A DNA stretch of 62,927 nucleotides from Bacteroidales bacterium. GTDB taxonomy: Bacteria > Bacteroidota > Bacteroidia > Bacteroidales > JAFGXI01. Made by a program: the position numbers and the translations under genes. Below the pieces are notes generated by a model that had not been told where the DNA came from, made no database searches, and worked only from the letters and a program-made list of their open reading frames with translations. Position 1 is the first letter of the stretch. The number at the start of each line of letters is the position of its first letter. Of the stretch, positions 45,032 to 54,189 are shown piece after piece. The stretch lies in contig JAFGXI010000023.1 of NCBI GenBank assembly GCA_016936665.1, positions 1-62,927 of the forward strand, given 5' to 3'.

Positions 45032-46744
45032 ATGCAATACCAATGGTTTTACAAGTACCCGGGGAAAGATGAGAAAGTGGAGGCACTTGCAAAATCGTTG
45101 AAAATCGGTATTCCAAATGCTCGATTATTAATGCAAAGAGGAATAGAAACATTCGATCAAGCCAGAGATTTTTTTAGGCCTAAACTTGAACTGCTCCATG
45201 ATCCTTACCTGATGAAAGACATGGATAAAGCGGTAGATCGTTTAACTAGAGCCCTTAGTAGAAACGAAAAAGTTTTAGTTTATGGCGATTACGATGTCGA
45301 CGGAACCACTTCTGTGGCTTTGGTATATTCCTTTTTAAAACAATTTACTCAAAATATCGATTATTATTTGCCAGATCGTTATACCGAAGGCTACGGAGTT
45401 TCCTTTAAGGGAATCGATTACGCAAAAGAGAATAACTGTAAGTTAATCATTACGTTAGATTGTGGCATTAAAGCCAATACTAAAATCGATTACGCCAACG
45501 AACTAGGCATCGATACAATTATTTGCGATCATCACTTACCGGGAGAACATTTACCAAAAGCCATTGCTATATTAGACTCCAAACAATCCGAATGCAGCTA
45601 CCCCGATAAAGATTTATCCGGCTGCGGTGTCGGTTTTAAATTTATGCAAGCATTTGCTATTAAAAATGATATCCCAATCGAAGAAACTTATCCTCTACTG
45701 GACTTGGTAGCCGTAAGTATTGCTTCAGATATTGTTCCTATTGTTGGAGAAAATAGAATAATGGCATATCACGGTCTTAAGATTTTAAATAGTAATCCCA
45801 GAATTGGTTTGCAAAGCCTAATTCAAGTTTCCGATATACAAGACCACATAATTGAGATTTCGGACATTGTTTTTAAAATAGGTCCGCGTATAAATGCGGC
45901 CGGCAGACTAGAAAGTGCAAGAAAATCGGTAGAGCTATTATTAGAGCAAGATTATGCAAAAGCCATGCAATATGCCAAATCTATCAATTTAGTAAATACC
46001 GAACGTAAAAATCTTGACCATCAGATTACAGAAGAAGCCATTCAAATGCTTTCCTCTTCCGAAGAATTGAAACAGCGCAAAACCACTGTTATTTGTAATG
46101 AAGAGTGGCATAAAGGAGTGCTTGGAATTGTTGCTTCAAGACTTTTGGAACATTACTACAGACCAACTATTGTATTAACAGAAACCAATGGTATTCTCAC
46201 CGGCTCTGCCCGATCGGTAAACGGATTTAACATATACGAAGCTATAGATGCTTGCTCCGATTTGCTCGAAGGTTATGGAGGACATATGTATGCTGCCGGA
46301 TTAAATTTAAAAAAAGAAAATTTCACTGCTTTTAAAGATCGATTCGAAGATATAGTCAACTCTAATATTACCAATGATTTACTAATTCCGAAAATTGAAG
46401 TCGATTTAAAAATAGAAATCGACGACATCGATAGAAAATTTTTTAGTGTAATTTCTCAAATGGCACCATTCGGCCCCGGAAACTTAAAACCAGTATTTGT
46501 CGTTCAACACGTACACGATGCCGGAAACTCGAAAATTGTGGGTAAAGATCAATCGCATTTGAAAGTTTCTGTAACAAAAGCCAATACCACCCAAAAACTA
46601 GACGGTATAGCCTTTGGCCAGTCTCAACATTTCGACACGATAAAAAATGGTGCCTTTTCGGTGGTTGGTAGCCTATACCAAAACGACTTTAGAGGGCAAA
46701 CCAATATCGAATTGGAAATTAAAGATATTCAAGCTTGCGATTAA
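45032..46744 (+). CDS. recJ: Single-stranded-DNA-specific exonuclease RecJ
   Basis: This 570-residue DHH-family 5'-3' exonuclease degrades single strands in recombination and mismatch or base repair. Motifs present are VYGDYDVDGTTSVAL (DxDxD), TLDCGIKA, CDHHLPG (the DHH motif), SIASDIVPIVGENR, INAAGRLESA, and GGHMYAAGL in the DHHA1 domain. The C-terminal OB-like domain is present. The length is normal. Its TAA stop overlaps the stop of the convergent SlyD-like gene in the same TTAA. Confidence 0.95.
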   Translation: MQYQWFYKYPGKDEKVEALAKSLKIGIPNARLLMQRGIETFDQARDFFRPKLELLHDPYLMKDMDKAVDRLTRALSRNEKVLVYGDYDVDGTTSVALVYSFLKQFTQNIDYYLPDRYTEGYGVSFKGIDYAKENNCKLIITLDCGIKANTKIDYANELGIDTIICDHHLPGEHLPKAIAILDSKQSECSYPDKDLSGCGVGFKFMQAFAIKNDIPIEETYPLLDLVAVSIASDIVPIVGENRIMAYHGLKILNSNPRIGLQSLIQVSDIQDHIIEISDIVFKIGPRINAAGRLESARKSVELLLEQDYAKAMQYAKSINLVNTERKNLDHQITEEAIQMLSSSEELKQRKTTVICNEEWHKGVLGIVASRLLEHYYRPTIVLTETNGILTGSARSVNGFNIYEAIDACSDLLEGYGGHMYAAGLNLKKENFTAFKDRFEDIVNSNITNDLLIPKIEVDLKIEIDDIDRKFFSVISQMAPFGPGNLKPVFVVQHVHDAGNSKIVGKDQSHLKVSVTKANTTQKLDGIAFGQSQHFDTIKNGAFSVVGSLYQNDFRGQTNIELEIKDIQACD

Positions 46745-47196
46745 TCTGATAGGCGAACCGATAAAATTCTTCCTTCGTATTGCAAATCTTCACCGGCAAA
46801 AGGATGATTGAAATCTATCAGTACTTCTTCGTCGTCAATTTCTAATATAAACGCATCTTGTTCTTCGCCATCATCGGTGTCCATTGTAACAATAGCTCCT
46901 TCGAAAATAATACGATCATCAATTTTTCCATTCTGATCGTAAAAAGTCTCAATCGGTACCGAGGTGACCAGCGAATCGTCGAAGTCGCCAAAGGCTTTTT
47001 CTTTTGGTATTACAAAGGAAAAATACTCACCTACTTTTTTTCCGATAATCTCTTCTTCGAATGCCGGCAACATCTCGCCTATTCCTACAATAATTTCTAA
47101 AGGGCGTTTTTCATGAAAACTTTCGATAAGCTCCTCATCGCCAACAAAATTCATCTTGTACGATAATTCAACTACACAATTTATATCGACTTGCAT
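46741..47196 (-). CDS. SlyD-like FKBP-type peptidyl-prolyl isomerase
   Basis: This 151-residue protein resembles SlyD. It has the FKBP-half VELSYKMNFVGDEELIESF, PLEIIVGIGEMLPAFEEEIIGKKVGE (the FKBP core), FGDFDDS, and an IF (chaperone) insert domain. The His-rich metal-binding C-terminal tail of E. coli SlyD is absent; the C terminus ends near SVRLSD. It should fold or isomerise nascent proteins in the cytoplasm. It converges on recJ, with shared stops, and follows a small membrane protein gene by 3 bp. Confidence 0.87.
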   Translation of the reverse strand: MQVDINCVVELSYKMNFVGDEELIESFHEKRPLEIIVGIGEMLPAFEEEIIGKKVGEYFSFVIPKEKAFGDFDDSLVTSVPIETFYDQNGKIDDRIIFEGAIVTMDTDDGEEQDAFILEIDDEEVLIDFNHPFAGEDLQYEGRILSVRLSD

Positions 47197-47199
47197 ATT

Positions 47200-47415
47200 T
47201 TAACGTTCTTGTTTTTTATCGTTGTTAATAATAACTGAAGTGATAAATAAAATAACTACAGATGCAATAAACACCACAAATAAAGATTGTGTTGTTTTCC
47301 AAAACACGCGTTCTAAATTAATGACATCCCAAATAGCTAGTATAGAAACTCCTGTAACTAATATTACGATTCCTATTAATAAATAAGATGCAATTTTCTT
47401 AACTGTTTGTCCCAT
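47200..47415 (-). CDS. Small two-helix membrane protein, unknown
   Basis: This 71-residue protein has two membrane helices (about 10-30 and 43-62) and a charged NNDKKQER tail that should be cytoplasmic. I do not recognise the family. It ends 3 bp before the SlyD-like start, so the two may be one transcript. The 97 bp between it and the ABC ATPase gene hold no terminator that I can see. Confidence 0.65.
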   Translation of the reverse strand: MGQTVKKIASYLLIGIVILVTGVSILAIWDVINLERVFWKTTQSLFVVFIASVVILFITSVIINNDKKQER

Positions 47416-47512
47416 AATAAATTTGATTATTGTTGAATATGTAAGATAAGAAGTTTAATTTGAATAAAGATTTATTTTCATCAGTCTAAACTCTCAAAAA
47501 ATGTTAAAAAGG

Positions 47513-48304
47513 CTACTGTTTTTTTGTCCAATGCTCATATAATTCTTTTTTAAACTCCTCCGGTATATCTTGACCTTCAATTAACAAATTGATATACGAG
47601 GCATCCATCAATGCTTTTGTATCGATTAAATGAATTTGCTTTTGAGCTATTAATAATACCAAATCGGCATATTTCGTAACCACTTCAAGATCGTGTGATG
47701 AAAAAACGATGGTTCTATCTTCATTTTCGCATAAACTCTTCATTAAAGCAGTTAAATAAAACTTATGAGGGTAATCCAAGTACGCCGTTGGTTCGTCGAA
47801 AAACATTATTGGTGAAGACTGAGCAAAAGCCATCGCCACCAATACTCTTTGTTTTTCCCCATCGCTCAATTGGTTGAAGTAACGTTCCAGTAAATGATCT
47901 ACACCCAATTTTTTAGCCGATAACATTATTAGCTCATTATCTTTTTCCGACAGATGACCTAGCCAATTGGTGTGAACAGTTCTTCCCTTAGCAATTACAT
48001 CGAAAACATTTGTAAACGCTTGTACTTGGTAATGCGTTTGAACTAAACTGATTAGCTCTGCCCATTGCTCTACAGAATAAGATTTGGGCGTTTTTCCGTT
48101 AAAATATAATGAGCCATTATAAGAAATTTGCGCTGTAAGCGACTTAATTAAGGTCGTTTTTCCTGCTCCATTAGTTCCTACAATGGCAATTAATTTTCCT
48201 TTGGGCAGTTTCGCAGAAAAAGGTGAAGTCAAACTACAAAAATCGGTTTTTGAGCGGTATCCGATCTGAAAATCTACTAACTCAATTACTGGACTACTTA
48301 TCAT
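47513..48304 (-). CDS. ABC importer ATPase, FecE/BtuD-type
   Basis: This 263-residue ABC ATPase has Walker A GTNGAGKTT, the signature LSDGEKQRV, Walker B IMFFDEPTA and the switch His in VFSSHDLEV. It is most like the ATPases of iron-siderophore, haem or cobalamin importers. It starts in the last base of the permease stop (TGATG), so the two are translationally coupled. No substrate-binding protein gene is present in the window. Confidence 0.9.
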   Translation of the reverse strand: MISSPVIELVDFQIGYRSKTDFCSLTSPFSAKLPKGKLIAIVGTNGAGKTTLIKSLTAQISYNGSLYFNGKTPKSYSVEQWAELISLVQTHYQVQAFTNVFDVIAKGRTVHTNWLGHLSEKDNELIMLSAKKLGVDHLLERYFNQLSDGEKQRVLVAMAFAQSSPIMFFDEPTAYLDYPHKFYLTALMKSLCENEDRTIVFSSHDLEVVTKYADLVLLIAQKQIHLIDTKALMDASYINLLIEGQDIPEEFKKELYEHWTKKQ

Positions 48305-49305
48305 CAGATTTCGTTTTTTAATGGTTTAAACAAAATCCATAAAATAAATGGAATACCAATAAATGCTGTTACAGAATTAATAGGCAACACCATTCCGCTT
48401 CCCGGCAAATGCGTCAACATTTCGCTAACCAGCATAATAAAAGCACCGATCATCATACTAACAGGCATTAAACGCCAATGATTTGAAGTTTTTAGTATCT
48501 TTTTCGAAATGTGAGGGACAATAACTCCGATAAAACCAATAGGTCCGCAAAAGGCAGTTACACTCGATGTAAGTAGAGCTGTTGCTAGTAAAATAATAAA
48601 ATGAAGCCTTTTCGTTTTAATTCCGAATTGTTCCAATTGTGAGGTTCCTAAGGTCAATAAGTTCAAACCCTTCAAGGATAGCACAACAAAAAATAGTGCG
48701 AGAACGATAAACGAAATCATCCAATAAATTTGGGGATAATCAACTTTACTAAGACTTCCGAAAGTCCACAGCACAAACGCTTTCACTTGAAAACCCGGAC
48801 TAAAATACTGTAAAATAGAACTCACAGAAGTAGCAAATGCGCCAAACATCATTCCTACGATTAATAAAGTCATAATGTCTTTAATAATTTTCAGAACCAT
48901 CAACAAAATAAACATCATCGCCAAACCGCCAACAAGCGCAGCAATAATGATTGCTGAATTTGAACTTAAAAATTCTGCTGAAAAAATACTACCTCCTAAA
49001 ATCACCAAAGAAACCCCAAGAACGGATCCGGAACTAATCCCCAAAACATAAGGCCCGGCAATCGGATTACGAAACAGTGTTTGCATCATCAATCCACTTA
49101 ACGATAATGCTGATCCTACTAGCACAGCAGCAATTGCTCTTGGCAATCTGAATTCGGATATTAATATTGCTGACTGCAAATTTTCTGAAAAAAACAATTG
49201 GAAAGGATTCAACCAAACTTCGCCAATAGACAAGTTAAGCACAAAAGCTAAAACTAAAAGAATTGCAATAATAAGAACGACAGAAATAAAAGGCCAACGA
49301 TACAT
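48304..49305 (-). CDS. ABC importer permease, FecCD/BtuC-type
   Basis: This 333-residue inner-membrane permease has about ten hydrophobic helices, with the FecCD signatures FRLPRAIAAVLVGSALSLSG (about 71-90) and GPIGFIGVIVPHISK (the cytoplasmic coupling block, about 257-271). I start it at the ATG at 49305, 4 bp after the repeat-protein stop; the longer frame would overlap that gene by 70 bp. It pairs with the downstream ATPase. Substrates of the family are ferric siderophores, haem or cobalamin. Confidence 0.9.
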   Translation of the reverse strand: MYRWPFISVVLIIAILLVLAFVLNLSIGEVWLNPFQLFFSENLQSAILISEFRLPRAIAAVLVGSALSLSGLMMQTLFRNPIAGPYVLGISSGSVLGVSLVILGGSIFSAEFLSSNSAIIIAALVGGLAMMFILLMVLKIIKDIMTLLIVGMMFGAFATSVSSILQYFSPGFQVKAFVLWTFGSLSKVDYPQIYWMISFIVLALFFVVLSLKGLNLLTLGTSQLEQFGIKTKRLHFIILLATALLTSSVTAFCGPIGFIGVIVPHISKKILKTSNHWRLMPVSMMIGAFIMLVSEMLTHLPGSGMVLPINSVTAFIGIPFILWILFKPLKNEI

Positions 49306-49309
49306 TGCC

Positions 49310-52300
49310 TTATTTTTGAGTCTCGGTAAAGAAGATAGAACGCGCAACACTCTTTCCATTTTTAAAGTAGTAGGTTGCACCCCAAGGTTGTTTTACTTCG
49401 CGGTACTCATCAGCTAAGCCATCTTTTACAACAATTACACGTCTTACTTTTTTACCAGAAGCACTAGAGTAGTTTTCTTCGTGAATACCTTCTCCGTATT
49501 TCTTAGCCATTTCAGAAATAAACTTCTCTTTATCTTCTTCGTTGTTAAAGTCAATTTCGGAAGGTATATCTTCGGCTTCTTTGGCTAAAATTTTATCTAT
49601 CTCTTTTATTTTATCCATCGGATAGGATTGCTGTGGTATTAACTTAAGAGCTGCTTGATAATCGGATTTAGCCGACAAATATTCTTCTTTTTTAAAGGAT
49701 TGATCTGCTTTCTGAATTAAGGCATCGTATTTTGCTTTTATTGCTTTGTCGGCTTCTTCTTTATTCGCTTTATCGGCCATTTGAGCCAAGAACATCTCAA
49801 CTTGTTTTAATCTATCTTTCGGAAACTGAGCTGTTGAGTTGATTTGAATAGCACTTTCGTATAATGTTTTTGCATTTGGATAATCTTTCTTATCGAAAGC
49901 ATCGTTTGCTTTATCTAAGGCTTGCTTATAGTCCGCCATCATTTTGTCTTTAGCCGCCTGCTCAGCAATCATTCCTTCTATGGTTTTTATTTTTTCTTGA
50001 GGGAATGTTTCATTAGGCTTAATAACCAATGCCTCTTGATACGATTTGATTGCTTTCTCATATTCTTTCTGCACTACAAAATCACTACCTTCTTTTAGCT
50101 TCGATGCATATAATCTATCTTTTTCCATTTCAGCCATTTGGGCTTCAATTTCCGCAATTTTATCTTGAGGATATTTTTGATCAGGCTTTATTTTTAAAGC
50201 TTCTAGATATGCACTTTTCGCAATCTGATATTCTCGTTTGGCTAACAACCTGTCGCCTTCGGCAATTTTATCGTTGTACGTTTTTTCTTTAGCTGCTTTA
50301 TCGGCCTCCAAATCGGCGATTTCTTTTAAGGCTAAATCTATTTCTTTAATTTTACTTTTAGGATAACTTTCGTTAGGCTTCATTGTTGAAGCTTCTTGAT
50401 AAATCAATTTAGCTTCGCCATATTCCTTTGTTGCTAACAAACCATCGGCTTTTGTAATGGCCGATTGATATTTTGCATCGAGTTCTTTCTGTTTCGCTAA
50501 CTCTGCTAAGCCCGACTCAACCAATTTAAGTTGATCTTTTGGATATTGCTCGTTTGGTTTCAGCTTTAGAGCTTCTTGATAATCTGTTTTTGCCGAGGCA
50601 TACGATTTGTCCTTAAAAGCATGGTCAGCTCTATTTAATGCGGCAGTATATGCTTCATCCTTCTGCTTAAGATCGGCTATGGATTTCAGCTTGTTATCTA
50701 TAATCGTAATTTGAGACTGAGGATATGTATCGCTCTGTTTAAGAGCAAGCGCTTGTGTGTAATCTGTTTTTGCTTGATTCCATTGCTCTGCCTTAAAGGC
50801 TTTGTCAGCTTTATCAATTAATGCTTTATATTGAGATTCTTTTTGTTCTTGTGCTAATTGATCGGCCAATAAATGATCTATTTCAGATATTTTTTCTTTA
50901 GGTTTTGCTTCGTTTGGTTTAATTGATAATGCTTGTTGATAATTCAATTTAGCGTCGGAATACGATTTCTTTGCAAACAAAGCATCGGCTTTTTCGAGCT
51001 TGGATTGATATTCTTTATCCTTTCTGGCCTGCTCTGCTAAGTTACCTAAGATAACTTCTATTTCGTTAATCTTTGTTTGAGGATAAGATTCCTGTGGTTT
51101 TACTTTTAATGCTAACTGATAATTACTTTTTGCGGCCTCATAATCCTTACTCCCAAAGCTTTGATCTGCTGAAGCAATATAATCGATGTACATTTTATCC
51201 TTTTCGGCTTTATTTGCCAATTCGGATAAAATCTGATCGATAACGGCTATTTTTTCTTTCGGGTACCCTTCGCTAGGTTTAAGTTTTAGAGCTGAACTAT
51301 AGTTAGATTTCGCACTTTGATAATCCTTTGCAGCAAACTGTTGATCGGCTTGTGAAATTGCTTTTTGATATTGCTCCTCGAGCGTTTTTTGTTTAGCTAC
51401 ATCAGCAATAATTCCATCAATGGCACTTATTCTTTCTTTAGGGTAAGCTTCTTCTGGTTTTAAAGTCGATGCTTCGACGTAAGCTGTTTTAGCAGACGTC
51501 CAATCTTTTTCGTTGTATGCTTTGTCTGCTATCGAAATTTTTTGTTGGTAATCTTGTTCTAATTTGCTCTTTGCAGCTAATGATTTCAGGGCTTGATCTA
51601 TTTCCGAAATTTTATCTTTAGGATATTGTTCGTTGGGTTTAATTGAACTGGCCTCTAAATACAATTGTTTTGCTTGTTCCAAGTTTTTATTTGCCAATTG
51701 TTTATCTGCATCAACAATGGCTTTATCGTATGCTTTTTTCTGATCTGCAACTGCTTGCTGATTTGCTAATATCTGATCAATTTCTTTAATTTTATTTTTA
51801 GGATATGTTTCTTCCGATTTAATTGTCAAAGCCGATTGATAAGCTGATTTGGCCTCGATAAGCGATTGTTTATCCATAAATGCGTCAGCTCTTTTAATGG
51901 CGTCTGCATAGGCTTTATCTTGCTGTTCTTTTGCATTCTTGTCGGCAAGTAATTGGTCTATTTCTTTAATTTTATCCTGAGGGTATTTTTGACTAGGTTT
52001 TATCTGAAGTGCTTGATTGTAAGCTTCTTTAGCCGCAATTAATGCCAACTTAGAAAGCTGTTCGTCGCCTTTAGCTATTAAGCTAGAGTATTGCTGTTCT
52101 TTCTTTTCATTATCGGCTTGTTGAGCTAATAATTGGTTAATCTCATTAATCTTATTTTTCGGATAAGATTCAGCTGGTTTTAAAGCTAATGCCTCAGAAT
52201 AATTATTTAAAGCTAATTCGTAATTTTTAGCGGCAAGCATTGCGTCTGCATCGCGTATTTTATCTGCATATGCTCGGTCTTCAGCCATCGACTTCATCTT

Positions 52301-53461
52301 TTCGTCGATAAGTGCTAATTGGTCTTTCGGATACTGCTCGTTAGCTTTTATTTTTAAAGCTGCATTATATGCATTTTGCGCCAACTCGTATTCCATTTTT
52401 TTCATCAAACGGTCGCCTTCGTCGATTTTCTCCTGATAACTTTGATTAAGGCCTTTATCTTTTTCTAGTTGAGCAAGTGTTGCGTCTATATCGGCAATTC
52501 GCCCTTTTGGATATTCTTCGGCTGGCTTAACGTTTAATGCTGCTTTATATCCTTCTTTTGCATTTAAATAATCTTTTTTGGCAAATAAGGCATCGGCTTG
52601 TTTTATAATATCGTCGTATTTTTTCTGTAAAGCTGTAGCATCTTGATTGGCTAACAATGCATTAATTTCTGTAATTTTATCTTTAGGGTAGGCTTCGTGG
52701 GGGAAAATACCAGATGCTTTTTCATAATTCTTTTTAGCAGACTCGTATTGTTTTTGTTTGAAAGATGCGTCGGCATTCGCTATTGCATTTTTATAGTCTA
52801 ATTGATCGCTTTCGAGACTGACCAATTTCGATTCGCAAATCATAATTTGTTTATCGGGGTAATCTGTATATGGATTGATGTCTATAGCTTGCTCATACAA
52901 AGGAATAGCAGCTTTGTAGTCTCTTTCTTTAAATTTAGCATCCGCTTCGGCTATTTTAATATCATAAGCTTTTAATTCTAGTTGTTTGGATTGATCAAGA
53001 ATGGCATTAATTTTTCCTTTCATGGAATTGGTATAAGGAATATCGAACACAAAATCGCCTTCCTCATCACTGTATGCAATTTTAGTAACCGGATCTTTTA
53101 AGGCTTCAATATTTAAGCCATTAACCATTTTGAAAAGCTCTATAGTAAAAGGATAAGGCCAAACATATTCTTTTTCTTTAACATGCGTATCGAAGCTAAC
53201 TTTTTTAGAAACATAACCATCTTTAGAAAACTCTAAAACATAAATTTTATCGAAATCTAATTTTAAAATGAACTTACCGTTGGTTTCTGACTTGATACTG
53301 TTCGACTTTGTTCCTCCAACAAACACTTCAACTGTAGTATTGCCAAGCGATTTGTTTCCATCTTTAATTTTCCCTTTAATTTCGACGTAACCAACTTGGT
53401 TTTGCGAAAAAGCAAATAAAAAGCTAACAAATAATAATATGGTAAAAATTACTCTTTTCAT
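49310..53461 (-). CDS. Giant secreted protein with 19 TPR-like 60-residue repeats
   Basis: The 1383-residue protein has a signal peptide (1-20), an N-terminal carboxypeptidase-regulatory-like beta domain (about 22-110), 19 tandem TPR-like repeats of about 60 residues (about 166-1305), and a C-terminal region of about 78 residues with KKYGEGIHEENY and ATYYFKNGK. Each repeat has a typical unit of Y..K....AD..F..K.Y..AK..Y..AL.IKP.E.YPK.KI.EID..L, followed by a Lys/Glu-rich helix. It starts 1 bp from aroE and ends 4 bp before the FecCD-type permease, all on one strand. I infer a long rod-like periplasmic or envelope protein. No function is assigned. Confidence 0.82.
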   Translation of the reverse strand: MKRVIFTILLFVSFLFAFSQNQVGYVEIKGKIKDGNKSLGNTTVEVFVGGTKSNSIKSETNGKFILKLDFDKIYVLEFSKDGYVSKKVSFDTHVKEKEYVWPYPFTIELFKMVNGLNIEALKDPVTKIAYSDEEGDFVFDIPYTNSMKGKINAILDQSKQLELKAYDIKIAEADAKFKERDYKAAIPLYEQAIDINPYTDYPDKQIMICESKLVSLESDQLDYKNAIANADASFKQKQYESAKKNYEKASGIFPHEAYPKDKITEINALLANQDATALQKKYDDIIKQADALFAKKDYLNAKEGYKAALNVKPAEEYPKGRIADIDATLAQLEKDKGLNQSYQEKIDEGDRLMKKMEYELAQNAYNAALKIKANEQYPKDQLALIDEKMKSMAEDRAYADKIRDADAMLAAKNYELALNNYSEALALKPAESYPKNKINEINQLLAQQADNEKKEQQYSSLIAKGDEQLSKLALIAAKEAYNQALQIKPSQKYPQDKIKEIDQLLADKNAKEQQDKAYADAIKRADAFMDKQSLIEAKSAYQSALTIKSEETYPKNKIKEIDQILANQQAVADQKKAYDKAIVDADKQLANKNLEQAKQLYLEASSIKPNEQYPKDKISEIDQALKSLAAKSKLEQDYQQKISIADKAYNEKDWTSAKTAYVEASTLKPEEAYPKERISAIDGIIADVAKQKTLEEQYQKAISQADQQFAAKDYQSAKSNYSSALKLKPSEGYPKEKIAVIDQILSELANKAEKDKMYIDYIASADQSFGSKDYEAAKSNYQLALKVKPQESYPQTKINEIEVILGNLAEQARKDKEYQSKLEKADALFAKKSYSDAKLNYQQALSIKPNEAKPKEKISEIDHLLADQLAQEQKESQYKALIDKADKAFKAEQWNQAKTDYTQALALKQSDTYPQSQITIIDNKLKSIADLKQKDEAYTAALNRADHAFKDKSYASAKTDYQEALKLKPNEQYPKDQLKLVESGLAELAKQKELDAKYQSAITKADGLLATKEYGEAKLIYQEASTMKPNESYPKSKIKEIDLALKEIADLEADKAAKEKTYNDKIAEGDRLLAKREYQIAKSAYLEALKIKPDQKYPQDKIAEIEAQMAEMEKDRLYASKLKEGSDFVVQKEYEKAIKSYQEALVIKPNETFPQEKIKTIEGMIAEQAAKDKMMADYKQALDKANDAFDKKDYPNAKTLYESAIQINSTAQFPKDRLKQVEMFLAQMADKANKEEADKAIKAKYDALIQKADQSFKKEEYLSAKSDYQAALKLIPQQSYPMDKIKEIDKILAKEAEDIPSEIDFNNEEDKEKFISEMAKKYGEGIHEENYSSASGKKVRRVIVVKDGLADEYREVKQPWGATYYFKNGKSVARSIFFTETQK
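49546..52966 (-). repeat. 19 tandem about 180-bp coding repeats
   Basis: These code for the 19 repeats of about 60 residues each in the giant protein. Repeat copies share the Y...AD..F, AK..Y..AL.IKP and YPK.KI.EID blocks but differ elsewhere, so this is an old expansion. A few units are shorter (about 56) or longer (64-67). Confidence 0.85.
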
Positions 53462-54187
53462 CTAAATTAGGTTCCAAATTTTCCAAGAAAAATTAGCTTG
53501 TAAAGATAACATTTTTAAGCCATTTTTAATATGCGATTTTTGATTTTTAGCTATTTTTAAAAACATCGTTTCCTGAGGGTTATATATTAAATCGTATATC
53601 CAATGCTTTGAATTTAGCTCATCGAACGGTATATCCGGATATTCTTTAATGTTAGGATACATCCCCAAAGGTGTTGTATTGACAATGAGTTGATAATTTT
53701 GCATGGTTTGCCTCAAGTTCGAATAAACTAAAAATTTTTCTTGTGTTGATACAATATCAAATTTAATTCCATTTTTTAACAACACATATTGAACTGCCTT
53801 AGAAGCGCCACCGTTACCAAGAATTAAAGCATTATCGATTTTATCTTGAACCCACATCGTCAAACTTTGTTCGAAAGCTAAAGCATCGGTATTATAGCCT
53901 TTCAAACGAAAATTATTTTTGTTCCATTGTACTTTTACGCAATTAACGGCACCAATTTCTCGAGCTGTTTCATCGAACTCATTAAGATACGGAAGAATAG
54001 TTGTTTTAAAGGGAATGGTTACATTAAAACCCATTAAATGATTCGATATAATAATTGACTTTAGGTCTTCAAGATTGTTTAATTCAAACAAGAGATATTT
54101 ATGAGTTTCTTGGACAAATCGTTCTTCGAAAAGCTGTTTAGAAAACGAATGTTTTAACTGACCTCCAATAAGCCCAAATGTCGACAA
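53462..54187 (-). CDS. aroE: Shikimate dehydrogenase
   Basis: This 241-residue enzyme reduces 3-dehydroshikimate with NADPH in aromatic amino-acid synthesis. The N terminus FGLIGGQLKHSFSK carries the substrate-binding Ser pair. GFNVTIPFKT has the catalytic Lys, NTDALAF gives the Asp, LILGNGGASKAVQYVL is the nucleotide loop, and NTTPLGMYP follows. It is a little short but complete. The gene is flanked by the DUF368 gene (2-bp gap) and the giant repeat gene (0-bp gap). Confidence 0.93.
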   Translation of the reverse strand: MSTFGLIGGQLKHSFSKQLFEERFVQETHKYLLFELNNLEDLKSIIISNHLMGFNVTIPFKTTILPYLNEFDETAREIGAVNCVKVQWNKNNFRLKGYNTDALAFEQSLTMWVQDKIDNALILGNGGASKAVQYVLLKNGIKFDIVSTQEKFLVYSNLRQTMQNYQLIVNTTPLGMYPNIKEYPDIPFDELNSKHWIYDLIYNPQETMFLKIAKNQKSHIKNGLKMLSLQANFSWKIWNLI

Positions 54188-54189
54188 AA

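Noticed and set aside
49546..52966. The approximately 180-bp repeats looked at first like a CRISPR-like or satellite array.
   Set aside because: They form one continuous reading frame with TPR-like structure and no constant short repeats with unique spacers.
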